Positions 17,601 to 24,235 are shown, counted from the stretch's first letter. The stretch: 64,000 bases of DNA from Armatimonadota bacterium (GCA_030601885.1 JAUWAU010000032.1:1-64000), one strand, 5' to 3'. Notes: a model not told the origin generated them from the sequence alone. Program-made: numbers and translations.

Positions 17601-17710
17601 GCCACGCCCAGAGCCACGAGCACCAGGATGGTCAGCAGGACGAGGCCGGCTTTCGTGAGTCGGTCCTGAGCGCTAAGCCTCTGCTCGAACTGGGTGGTGT
17701 CAATCTCCAT
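14684..17710 (-). CDS. Giant magnetosome-cluster protein: TM, two PDZ, two NifX-like domains, five zinc-ribbon-like repeats
   Basis: About 1008 residues. ATG 17710 is preferred (AGAGGAG 8 bases upstream); ATG 17728 would give an ATGA overlap with mamB. Order: transmembrane helix near 20-42; PDZ1 (AFLGAQVQDLSDDVARQLGL to about 145); PDZ2 from about 175 (TGVVVVSVDPGG, GLQPGDIIAAVN); NifX/NifB-type domain near 285-390 (KIVIATDGDSLDSSLAMRFA, GIGIPAAQLA); an acidic stretch; IPPMGK; then repeats with C-x2-C-x16-C-x2-C spacing, such as CPACGTAVVHPAGVPC followed by CPVCG, the fifth of them degenerate; and a second NifX-like domain (DRAPFFLILGLG). PDZ plus a C-terminal redox module recalls MamE and MamP, but there is no CxxCH haem motif. 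The ribbons could bind zinc or, like rubredoxin, iron. Role in iron handling is an inference. Confidence 0.85.
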   Translation of the reverse strand: MEIDTTQFEQRLSAQDRLTKAGLVLLTILVLVALGVAGALLLQELRKGPVRSFLGLKATSGAALEAFLGAQVQDLSDDVARQLGLQQPGGVLVSGVIVGSPADAAGIQQGDIILEYGRTAVQNVAHLRQMLSESSPGDEVRLLVDRGGRQRQVYVILASGPAPADNATLVAGVAQPSAAEDAAPAWGMTIAPLSPLRAQEQNAPANVTGVVVVSVDPGGAAAAAGLQPGDIIAAVNRRSVDDLASFYAAIAQSDEVLLELYRDGRLLYVSVHADPVRPPTAGVGALRPDAPAVGKIVIATDGDSLDSSLAMRFAAAPYFLIVDLSTNSATAVANPYATASRGIGIPAAQLAINQGAVAVITGRIGPQALSVLQQANVTVYANLAGTAREALTRYQSGELVPTTTASSQGYGSAQRPMELTGGPSSSTEDTDDDEEEEGGYEGQPETIPPMGKATAGSSNRPQLCVCPSCGTAVIHPIAVSCASLTCPVCGTALVSSYSGLVTAGPPQSTAPAASPTAPATTVAGPPQSTAPAASPTAPATTIAGPPQSTGPSAQPTAASSQSPSVCLCPACGTAVVHPAGVPCASLLCPVCGTRLVNAVAGPTLVAQPVPQLPAPAPAPSQGGMGQSQRAPTAGPQGTSVAQQTAGGSSNGVELCFCPACGTIVSHPAGVPCSSLSCPVCGSRLMSLDAAISANATAPSPAQPPAAWAQSLAAQTGGRPDDVPPSAQGGVGSNRTEVCVCPVCGTIVAHPAGVPCSQLTCPQCGSRLVRADPTPISEAQAQASVPSPTQPAPNGIWTSTDGMAVWLCPLCRTMIPRSEDDSSSTTPCPSCGTAMLPATAGISLAASSTQLPAASTPSAFLIAQTTPAPAAASAPTVAIPTMGRTTSAEIAPLFDRAPFFLILGLGTFRAIANPNVNDARGVGIQSAQLVVSEGASVVIADNISLEAMKALSDLRVTVYAGVKGTADQALQWFASSRLTETTVAAAPTDDDAHSSGKSKEKAKGEKVAL

Positions 17711-17724
17711 GCGCCCGGCTCCTC

Positions 17725-18624
17725 TCATGCGGCTCGCGGCTGCGTCTCCGGCTCCTCTGCTGGTCTGAGGCGTATGCTGACAGCGCCCACGTGCTCCAGA
17801 GCGTGATCGAGGCTGCGGCGCACTCGCTCGGCAATACGCTCAGCTTCGGCGACGCTGATGTGGGGCGCTACCGCGACCTGGAGGTTCAGGCTGCGCCTCT
17901 GCCCCAGGCGGCGGCCGTGGACGCGGAGTACTCGCCTGACACCAGGCACTGACGCCGCCGCGCGTCGCACGACCTCAGTGTCTGCCGGTTCCAAGCCGGT
18001 ATCCGTGGCGCCGCGCACGGCATCCGCGAGCACGCTGGCGCCCGACTTTGCCACCAGACCAGCCACCACCACGGCGGCCACGGGATCCATAAAGGTAAGG
18101 CCCACCTGCGCCGCGGCCACACCGACCAGGGCGGCCACGGACGAGTAGGCGTCGGCCCGATTCTCCCACGCGTTCGCCATGATGGCCGGACTGTTGGCTT
18201 CCTCGCCCACGCAGAGCGAGTGGCGGCACATCAACTCGTTCGCGCCTATCGAGATGACGAGAGCCATGAGCGTGATCTTGTCGGGCACCGTTAAGCTGCC
18301 GGTAATGAGAGCCAAGATGGACGATATTGCCATAAGGGTGGCCACAAGCAGCAGCAGAAGGCCGATGACGCCAGCGACGATGAACTCCACGCCGCCGTAG
18401 CCGTACGGATACTTCCGGTCAGCCGGCCTGCCCTGGACCTTCAGTCCAATGACCAGCAGCGTCGCTACCAGCACATCAGTGGCGGAGTGGACGGCATCGG
18501 CCAGCAGGGCTCGGCTGCCGCCGACGATGCCGCAGTACAGCTTGATGACTGCCAGGCCCAGGTTGCCCCAGAAGTTGAGGGGCCCCACCACCCCCACGCA
18601 CGCTTCACACTCCAGAGACTTCAC
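17725..18624 (-). CDS. mamB: Magnetosome cation diffusion facilitator MamB
   Basis: 299 residues. GTG 18624 is preferred: GGAGAGGAG precedes it, it overlaps the mamQ stop (GTGA), and it yields the MamB-typical start VKSLECEACVGVV with a CxxC pair. Six transmembrane helices are followed by a cytosolic CDF C-terminal domain. The metal-site motifs are intact: LLADAVHSATD in helix 2 and ENRADAYSS in helix 5. The stretch NELMCRHSLCVGEEANSPAI is close to the equivalent segment of proteobacterial MamB, as is KYPYGYG. MamB is needed for magnetosome membrane formation and probably iron loading. It lies between mamQ and the giant PDZ gene. Confidence 0.93.
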   Translation of the reverse strand: MKSLECEACVGVVGPLNFWGNLGLAVIKLYCGIVGGSRALLADAVHSATDVLVATLLVIGLKVQGRPADRKYPYGYGGVEFIVAGVIGLLLLLVATLMAISSILALITGSLTVPDKITLMALVISIGANELMCRHSLCVGEEANSPAIMANAWENRADAYSSVAALVGVAAAQVGLTFMDPVAAVVVAGLVAKSGASVLADAVRGATDTGLEPADTEVVRRAAASVPGVRRVLRVHGRRLGQRRSLNLQVAVAPHISVAEAERIAERVRRSLDHALEHVGAVSIRLRPAEEPETQPRAA

Positions 18625-19349
18625 TGCTGCTCCTCTCCCCGAGCTGGCATGCCATGCAGTTCCACCGGCGACCACTCCGACGCCCCGACCTGCTCGAACC
18701 ACTCCGCGCGGCGGAAGCCAAACACGAGGGCGAAGGTGCCCCCCGGGAAGCTCTTGAGGGCGGCGTTGTAGATGTTCACGGCTTCGTTGTATGCCACGCG
18801 CTTTTCTAACACGGTGCGCTCCACCTCGGTGAGCTGACCCATAAGTAGTTGGAACGGCTCACCGGTTTTGAGATCCGGGTACCGCTCGCTGATGGCGAGC
18901 AGCTTGGAGAGCAATTGGCCGAACTCGCCCCCGGCACCCGTCTTGCCGGCGGCTGCGACGTTGCGCACACTGCGCCGCGGGCCGCTCACGGACTCGGCCC
19001 GCGCATCGGCGGCGTGCAGGAATATGTCGTCTTCGTGGCCAACCAACTCGTGGACCACGGCGCGGAGTACAGGCACGAGATTGCGGCGCATCTGCACCGA
19101 GCTGTCAACTTGCGCCTGAGCCGTGTTGGCCCGCTGCTGCAGCCCCACGAACCTATTGTAGTAATACGTCCCGGATATAATCAGCAGCAGCCCTGCCAAT
19201 ATGCCCAGCAGCTTCCATGGCCAATCTGCTCCGAGCACAGCGGCCAGACGGTCGCTGAGGCTGCGCTGGCGCCACGGTGGGGTCATGGCCGTTGCCCCCA
19301 GGCCGGCCGCACGTGACTTGCGTAGTTGTCGCAGGCGTGTAAGCAGCAC
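18621..19349 (-). CDS. mamQ: LemA-family magnetosome protein MamQ
   Basis: 242 residues from GTG 19349, with GGAGG seven bases upstream overlapping the end of mamA. An N-terminal transmembrane helix (LLGILAGLLLIISGTYYYNR) is followed by the LemA helical-bundle domain: FVGLQQRANTAQAQVDSSVQ, RRNLVPVLRAVV and a terminal RRAEWFEQV. MamQ is a LemA-domain protein required for magnetosome vesicle formation. Many bacteria have a non-magnetosome LemA; the location between mamA and mamB makes MamQ the best call. The stop overlaps the mamB start by four bases. Confidence 0.9.
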   Translation of the reverse strand: MLLTRLRQLRKSRAAGLGATAMTPPWRQRSLSDRLAAVLGADWPWKLLGILAGLLLIISGTYYYNRFVGLQQRANTAQAQVDSSVQMRRNLVPVLRAVVHELVGHEDDIFLHAADARAESVSGPRRSVRNVAAAGKTGAGGEFGQLLSKLLAISERYPDLKTGEPFQLLMGQLTEVERTVLEKRVAYNEAVNIYNAALKSFPGGTFALVFGFRRAEWFEQVGASEWSPVELHGMPARGEEQQ

Positions 19350-19352
19350 CCG

Positions 19353-20069
19353 TTAGCCTCCAATTTCCTCCACTGCCAGAGCTTCTTTGAAGCACGCCAG
19401 CGCCTCGGCCTGCATCCCCTTCGTCTCATAGGCAAACCCAAGACTTTGACAGACCTTGGCCGACGTCGGGTTGATCTCCCGCGCCCGTTTGAAAGCCCCG
19501 ATGGCCTCGTCGCACTGTCCTTTGCGCTCATGCAGTATGCCCATGCGGTAGTGGGCGGCAAAGTGGTTAGGCTGCAGTGCCGTCACCTTCTTCAGGTGGG
19601 CAAAAGCCTCGTCATCGGCCTGATTGCGCATGCACAATATGGCCAGGCGCAAGTGGGCGTCAGGCTGGTCCCCGTCAAGCTCCAGCGCCCGCTGATGGCA
19701 CCGATACGCTTCATCGTCGTCGCCCATCTTCTCGTGCAGTATGCCCATGCGATACGGGACGGTGGGGTCCGGCGGTGCGAACCTGGCCAGGCGGCGCAGC
19801 GCGCCGAGAGCGGCGCCATACTTGCCTCGCTTCTCATCCCGCGCCGCGTCTTTCCAGCACAGCGCGATGGCGTCGTCGGTATGCAGTTCCGTGCATCGCT
19901 TGTACAGGCCCACGATGCCGCCCGCGACTCTGACAGCGGCCATGAGCGGGGAGCGTACATGGAACCTGAGCGGCATCCCCTTGGGCGCTTCCGCTTCCGC
20001 TGCCGCTGCGTCGGCGCCATTCTGAGAACTTGCCATGAGCAGCGTACCGGTCTTGCGTGTCTCTTCCAT
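19353..20069 (-). CDS. mamA: TPR magnetosome protein MamA
   Basis: 238 residues from ATG 20069 (GGAGGT 5 bases upstream). The N-terminal about 70 residues are variable with one weakly hydrophobic helix, and then four to five TPR units follow: PYRMGILHEKMGDDDEAYRC, AHLRLAILCMRNQADDEAFA, AHYRMGILHERKGQCDEAIG and SAKVCQSLGFAYETKGMQAE. MamA is a peripheral TPR scaffold on the cytosolic face of magnetosomes that oligomerises through its TPRs. TPR proteins are common, so the name rests largely on synteny with mamI, mamQ and mamB. Confidence 0.85.
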   Translation of the reverse strand: MEETRKTGTLLMASSQNGADAAAAEAEAPKGMPLRFHVRSPLMAAVRVAGGIVGLYKRCTELHTDDAIALCWKDAARDEKRGKYGAALGALRRLARFAPPDPTVPYRMGILHEKMGDDDEAYRCHQRALELDGDQPDAHLRLAILCMRNQADDEAFAHLKKVTALQPNHFAAHYRMGILHERKGQCDEAIGAFKRAREINPTSAKVCQSLGFAYETKGMQAEALACFKEALAVEEIGG

Positions 20070-20167
20070 TTTGCACCTCCGCCTTTACTGAGTGTTTGCG
20101 TGGCGACGGTCCGGATGCCCGCAGCGGCTCATCGGCCCGGCTACGCCCCCTCGCCTCCGCGAGATGG

Positions 20168-20383
20168 CTAGCTCCGGCGCGGCGCCTGTCCCGACGCCGC
20201 CGTCTGCTCCACCGGCTCTGTCTTGAGCTGGCCGCTGATGCCAGCGGCCAGTGCCACCACACCGACGAGCACCAGAAGGATGGGAATCACCACGTTGAGC
20301 AAGTCCACAAATGCCCACCAGTTCCGCACTATGCCCCATACGCCCAGTGCGATGGCCAAGAGCCCGAAGATGATGTGTTTCAT
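20168..20383 (-). CDS. mamI: Magnetosome membrane protein MamI
   Basis: 71 residues. Two transmembrane helices with a short turn: IIFGLLAIALGVWGIVRNWW and VVIPILLVLVGVVALAAGIS, then a polar tail. Both length and helix sequence follow MamI of other magnetotactic bacteria (FGLLA-LG at the start, WW at the turn, GL/VVALA-G in helix 2). MamI is a magnetosome-specific protein essential for vesicle formation, with no known role outside magnetosome clusters, which makes it strong evidence for the identity of the operon. Confidence 0.9.
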   Translation of the reverse strand: MKHIIFGLLAIALGVWGIVRNWWAFVDLLNVVIPILLVLVGVVALAAGISGQLKTEPVEQTAASGQAPRRS

Positions 20384-20436
20384 CCTAACCTCTCACCTCA
20401 GCCTTGACGCCCGACGCTTACGGCCGGCCGCGCCGA

Positions 20437-20931
20437 TTAAATGACTGTGCTGTGCCCGGCCACCAGCTCGTATGGCCAGGCATCAATGCCTCCGGTCAGG
20501 TTCTTCACGTCGGCAAACCCATGGTATACCAGCACCTCACATGCCACCAGGCTGCTCACCCCTCGCTGGCAATACACGACGGTCTCTTTTTGTCTGTCGA
20601 GCTCTGCACCGCGCCACCCGAGCTGCTGCAGTGGCATGGACATTGCACCCGGCAGATGTCCACCATCGTATGCAGTCTGCGCTCTTACGTCCAGCAGCGT
20701 GAAATCTTCCCCCGCATCCATTTTCTGCCTGAGCTGCGCGGGGCTCATCTGCTCGTACCCCACTGCCGTCGGCGGAGCCCACCGTGGCGGCTGCGCCGTG
20801 CTGGCCGGCGCCTGACGCGCTCGCACTATGAGCAGCCCCGGCCAGAGCACCGCAAGGACTACGATCAGCACCGGAGCCAGCCATTTAGCTGTCTCCGTGC
20901 GCGCTGAAATCCACTGCCACATACTCAACAC
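20437..20931 (-). CDS. Membrane-anchored rhodanese-like protein in the magnetosome cluster
   Basis: 164 residues; it overlaps the end of the CDF gene by 47 bases (ATG 20931; a second ATG at 20922). A transmembrane helix (WLAPVLIVVLAVLWPGLLIV) is followed by one rhodanese domain: PAQLRQKMDAGEDFTLLDVR, GGHLPGAMSMP, and the active-site loop VVYCQRGVSS with a catalytic Cys. Rhodaneses move sulfane sulfur. A rhodanese is not part of the classical mam core. Roles in sulfur supply for iron-sulfur or iron-sulfide chemistry, or redox control, are speculative. Confidence 0.85.
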   Translation of the reverse strand: MLSMWQWISARTETAKWLAPVLIVVLAVLWPGLLIVRARQAPASTAQPPRWAPPTAVGYEQMSPAQLRQKMDAGEDFTLLDVRAQTAYDGGHLPGAMSMPLQQLGWRGAELDRQKETVVYCQRGVSSLVACEVLVYHGFADVKNLTGGIDAWPYELVAGHSTVI

Positions 20932-21793
20932 GTCCTATCCCGCGTACCACGGCTTCTTCCACGTGTGTCGCAATCTGGTCGGCTTCTGCGACGGTCCGGC
21001 TCGGGCTCACCTGGATCGTGAGATCAACGCCCACCTTGTGTCCCACCTCGCGCGCGCGCACTGCGCTGACACTCTCGACGCCGGGCACTGATGCCGTGAG
21101 CGCACGCAGCCGCTCATCTGTGCCCTCTGGCAGCGCCCGGTCCATGCACCCGTCGAGAGCCCACTGACAGATGCCCACGCTGCGCCCCAGGACGAGTGCG
21201 GCAATACCGATGGCGCCGAGCTCCTCCATCACGTCGAGGCCAAGCATGACGGCGGCGAGGCTGACCACGACCGCGAGCGACGAGAATACATTGAGCCGAT
21301 TGTTCCATGCGTTGTGCCTCAGCGGCGCACTATCGAGGCGCTCCGCAGTCTCCGAGATGTGGCGGTACATGAGCTCGTTGGCGAGCGCCGACACACCCGC
21401 TGCCAGCAGCACGAAGGAGTAGACGGATGCCGTGTATGCCTGCCAGCGGAAGCTGCGCAAGGACACGAGCAGAATGACTATGGCGCCCAAGGCGATGAGA
21501 GTCCCCGTCAGAGCCAGCAGCACGAACATTGCTTTGCCGTGGCCGTACGGATGCTCTGCATCCTTTGGCTTTCGACTGACACGGAGCCCGTACAGCGTCG
21601 TGGCCCCTACGAGGGCATTTGACGCCGACTGCAGACCATCCACAGCCAGCAAGCTGCAATAGCCTAGCAGGCCGATGGAGAGCTTGAATATCGCCAGCAG
21701 CATATTGCCCCAGAAGCTCAGCCAGCACGTCCGCTCTTCCGTAGCGGCGCGGTGTTGGGCGAGTCGGGCGTTGTCTGCTTCGCTGCCGCGCAT
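20885..21793 (-). CDS. mamM: Second magnetosome-cluster CDF protein (MamM-like) with altered metal-site residues
   Basis: 302 residues. CDF fold with six helices and a C-terminal domain. KDAEHPYGHGKAMFVLLALT matches MamM (AEHPYGHGK) better than MamB, and NELMYRHISETAE matches the family. However, the helix-2 motif reads VDGLQSASN, where MamB here has ADAVHSATD, and helix 5 reads NNRLNVFSS instead of ENRADAYSS. Thus one His and two Asp of the usual transport site are replaced by Gln and Asn. It may act as a structural partner of MamB rather than an active transporter. The gene could also be called MamV-like; the symbol is given by synteny. Confidence 0.75.
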   Translation of the reverse strand: MRGSEADNARLAQHRAATEERTCWLSFWGNMLLAIFKLSIGLLGYCSLLAVDGLQSASNALVGATTLYGLRVSRKPKDAEHPYGHGKAMFVLLALTGTLIALGAIVILLVSLRSFRWQAYTASVYSFVLLAAGVSALANELMYRHISETAERLDSAPLRHNAWNNRLNVFSSLAVVVSLAAVMLGLDVMEELGAIGIAALVLGRSVGICQWALDGCMDRALPEGTDERLRALTASVPGVESVSAVRAREVGHKVGVDLTIQVSPSRTVAEADQIATHVEEAVVRGIGRVEYVAVDFSAHGDS

Positions 21794-21815
21794 GGGTCTG
21801 CGGCCCTCCGTGCTG

Positions 21816-22070
21816 CTATTCGGGCTCGAATTCAGCGGCGGACTGAACTGCGCTCTTTGCCGTCCGCTCCTCGCGCCAGTGGCGCAGGAGCTGAGAGAAC
21901 CACGTCGTCACCATGCCGGCCAGGAAGCAGCTCAGCATGAGGAAAGCCACCCGCACGGGCGTACGCACGCCGAGGATACGGATCTCCATCAGGTGAAGGT
22001 TGTCGGCCAGGAAGGCGATGATAAGCAGCGCGATGACACTGGCAGCAATTATCCGGAACGTACCCATCAC
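21816..22070 (-). CDS. mamL: Magnetosome protein MamL (LapA-like)
   Basis: 84 residues; ATG 22070 overlaps the upstream TGA (ATGA). Two transmembrane helices (FRIIAASVIALLIIAFLADN and VAFLMLSCFLAGMVTTWFSQ) flank NLHLMEIRILGVRTPV, the typical LapA/DUF1049 linker. A basic amphipathic tail (LLRHWREERTAK) follows. MamL has exactly this layout, and its cationic tail is thought to bend the membrane. LapA-like proteins also occur outside magnetosomes; the position next to mamM and a MamO/E-like protease supports MamL. Confidence 0.8.
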   Translation of the reverse strand: MMGTFRIIAASVIALLIIAFLADNLHLMEIRILGVRTPVRVAFLMLSCFLAGMVTTWFSQLLRHWREERTAKSAVQSAAEFEPE

Positions 22071-23002
22071 CGATCACCGTACACTGCGCGGACAATGAGC
22101 CCCTTGGCTTGATTGATTGGTATGGCGAAGCCGATGCCACTGAAGACACCTGTGGGAGCGTAAATGGCCGTGTTAATGCCGATGACTTCGCCTTGGATGT
22201 TCACCAAGGGACCGCCGCTGTTGCCTCGATTGATAGCCGCGTCGGTCTGCATCATGTCCCGGTACGTCGTCTCCCGGATGCGCAGCGTGCGCTTGGTGTC
22301 ACTGATTATGCCCATGGTGACGGTCTGCTCCAGGCCGAAGGGGCTGCCGATGGCCAGCACCACGTCACCGACCTCGACCATGTCCGAGTTCCCCAGCACG
22401 GCGCTGGGCAGCGGGCCCAGGGGGTGGGTCCGCAGGATGGCAAGGTTGAGCCCCTTCTCTTCGTAGACGACTTGCGCCGAATAGCGCGGCTCGCCGGCAC
22501 TGAATACTTGCACCTCCAGGCCGCTGGCGCCAGCGACGATGTGCCCGTTCGTCAGGATATAGCCGCGGGGATCGACGATGATGCCGGTGCCGAGTTGGTC
22601 ACCCTCGATGGGCCGTCCGTCCAGGTACGGGCCCGCATCCGGCAGGGCGTTGCCTTCGGCGTCCTCCCAGGCTTTCTGGCCCCTGATGCTCACCACCGCC
22701 GGGCGCACGGCGGCGACAGCGGTGCTGTACGAGTCCTGAGTACAGGTGAGCACCAGGTTCGGATCCACCCTCACGTCCTCGGCCAGCACTGGCTGGTCAG
22801 CGCTAGCAAGCTGGCCCGCAGAGGCCTGCGGCGCGTCGCCTCGCGCCCCGAACGTCCAACCAGAGCCGAGACCGAAAGTGCTCCCGGCCCAGGCCAGTAC
22901 CAGGAGGTTGAGCACGACAAGTATCGCTATCCAGAGCGTCAAGTGTTTTCCGAACATCGCAGCCACTGCCGCCGATACGCCCCCGTTATTGGTGAGCCTC
23001 AA
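22067..23002 (-). CDS. Membrane-anchored MamO/MamE-like protease with Asp-to-Asn triad change
   Basis: 311 residues; ATG 23002 overlaps the upstream PDZ gene's TGA. A transmembrane helix (WIAILVVLNLLVLAWAGSTF) is followed by an HtrA-type domain. His (ILTNGHIVAG) and Ser (RGNSGGPLVN) of the triad are present, but the segment that carries the catalytic Asp reads KGLNLAILRT, with Asn in place of Asp. NTAIYAPTGVFSGIGFAIPI at the C-terminus is shared with the second protease at 13860. In known clusters MamO is a degenerate protease needed to start mineral nucleation, so this is the better MamO candidate, by inference only. Confidence 0.85.
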   Translation of the reverse strand: MRLTNNGGVSAAVAAMFGKHLTLWIAILVVLNLLVLAWAGSTFGLGSGWTFGARGDAPQASAGQLASADQPVLAEDVRVDPNLVLTCTQDSYSTAVAAVRPAVVSIRGQKAWEDAEGNALPDAGPYLDGRPIEGDQLGTGIIVDPRGYILTNGHIVAGASGLEVQVFSAGEPRYSAQVVYEEKGLNLAILRTHPLGPLPSAVLGNSDMVEVGDVVLAIGSPFGLEQTVTMGIISDTKRTLRIRETTYRDMMQTDAAINRGNSGGPLVNIQGEVIGINTAIYAPTGVFSGIGFAIPINQAKGLIVRAVYGDR

Positions 23003-24000
23003 AGCGTCGTCAGCTCCTCGGGCTTGCCCATGGGCGGGATCACCTGCGGGGGGCCCTCCAATCCCTCAGTGTCGCTCTCATCGCTGTCAGATGACTGGGC
23101 CGTCGGCGACGCTGCAGGGTCCGTCGCAGCCGTCGCATCGTGCTCGGAGTCGTCGGGCAGCACCAGGGTTACGAAGGTCCGCCTGCCATCGCGCAGTACG
23201 TCGAGCAACAGAGTCGTCTCCTCGATGCCCGCGAAGAAGCTTGCCATCGTGCTCGTCGGCGTGCCGTTCACCGCCATGATCACGTCGCCAGGCTGCAACC
23301 CCGCTTGCGCCGCCGCGCTGCCGGGCAGCACTGAGATGACCACCACGCCGACGGTGCCATCGGGGATGTCGTAGCGCTGCGCCAGCAGCGGCGAAAGTGC
23401 CGACAAAACAATACCGAGCGTGACGGCTGCCTCGGCCGACAGCGCCTGCTGCCCCGCTGCGGCGCTGCTTTCGCCAGCGGCAGCCGGCCACGCCTGCAAC
23501 TGCGCGTATACCGTATGACGGCTGCCGGTCCGCACGAATACCACTTGGACCCGCTGCCCAGGGCGCTTCTCGGCCAGCAGCTCGCTCAGGCCCGCCGCGC
23601 CGTCCACATTCCGATGGTCGAATCGGACGATCAGATCGCCGCGGGCAATGCCTGCCCGCGCCGCCGGCCCGTCATCTGTGACGCTGAGCACCAACACGCC
23701 GCCGTCTTCTGGCGCCCCGAGCTCTCTGGCCAGGGCAGCATCCACATCCTGCACCTCCGCACCAAACCAGGCAGCCGTCGGCGCCGACGTTCCCCTCGGC
23801 TCGGCGTCGGCCGCGAGCAGGCCTGCCTCCGCCGCTGCCTGTCCTGGCTCGTCGGTTCGCGCCCGATTGCGAGCAGCCAGCCGCTCAAACAGCGCTGCCG
23901 CTACCACCATGCATGCCATGCCGAGCAGAAAGACCAGCCACACCTTGTAGCTTCTTGGGCACTTCTCCAGGATCGGGGGGCTGTCGGTCGTCTCGCCCAT
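22999..24000 (-). CDS. Membrane-anchored double-PDZ protein (MamP/MamE-like, no magnetochrome)
   Basis: 333 residues from ATG 24000. A transmembrane helix (VWLVFLLGMACMVVAAALFE) is followed by PDZ1 from about residue 78 (WFGAEVQDVDAALARELGAP, RAGIARGDLIVRFDHRNVDG) and PDZ2 from about 190 (GVVVISVLPGSAAAQAGLQP, GDVIMAVNGTPT). An acidic linker ends in GPPQVIPPMGKPEELTTL. In MamP and MamE, PDZ domains are followed by CxxCH magnetochromes; here the protein stops just after the Pro-rich linker. The same IPPMGK motif precedes the Cys repeats of the giant protein at 14684, so the two share a common design. Confidence 0.82.
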   Translation of the reverse strand: MGETTDSPPILEKCPRSYKVWLVFLLGMACMVVAAALFERLAARNRARTDEPGQAAAEAGLLAADAEPRGTSAPTAAWFGAEVQDVDAALARELGAPEDGGVLVLSVTDDGPAARAGIARGDLIVRFDHRNVDGAAGLSELLAEKRPGQRVQVVFVRTGSRHTVYAQLQAWPAAAGESSAAAGQQALSAEAAVTLGIVLSALSPLLAQRYDIPDGTVGVVVISVLPGSAAAQAGLQPGDVIMAVNGTPTSTMASFFAGIEETTLLLDVLRDGRRTFVTLVLPDDSEHDATAATDPAASPTAQSSDSDESDTEGLEGPPQVIPPMGKPEELTTL

Positions 24001-24115
24001 GTTGCTGTCCTGTGCGCGTCAGCTAAGGACGCGCGCCGTGATGCGCGCGGCGATGTGTCAGCCGGTGACGCGCCCTCGTTGAGTGCTTCTCGCCTCGCGG
24101 TCCGCCGCGAGGGCA

Positions 24116-24235
24116 TCACGTCTTCGGCTTTGTTGTCTCCTCGAGGCTGGAGATCCGGTTACTGTGCTCGCGGACCTTATAGCAAATGACCACGATCGCA
24201 ACGATGAGGCAGACAAGGATCATGAGGGTGAGCAA
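24116..24235 (-). CDS. Possible very small membrane protein at the head of the cluster
   Basis: 39 residues if started at TTG 24235, which has AGGAGG nine bases upstream; ATG 24223 is an alternative. One transmembrane helix (LMILVCLIVAIVVICYKVRE) is followed by a short polar helix ending in SSLEETTKPKT. It lies 115 bases before the double-PDZ gene. No family is recognised. The ribosome-binding site and hydrophobic profile are the only evidence. Confidence 0.5.
   Translation of the reverse strand: MLTLMILVCLIVAIVVICYKVREHSNRISSLEETTKPKT

Noticed and set aside
14684..17710. Cys repeats considered as magnetochrome haem sites
   Set aside because: Motifs are CPxCG, with no CxxCH; the second half of each repeat is another CPxC pair, which indicates metal ribbons.
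18621..22070. CDF, LemA, TPR and LapA-like genes as an ordinary housekeeping set
   Set aside because: Each family is common alone, but their order together with MamI and two MamE/O-type proteases is specific to magnetosome clusters.
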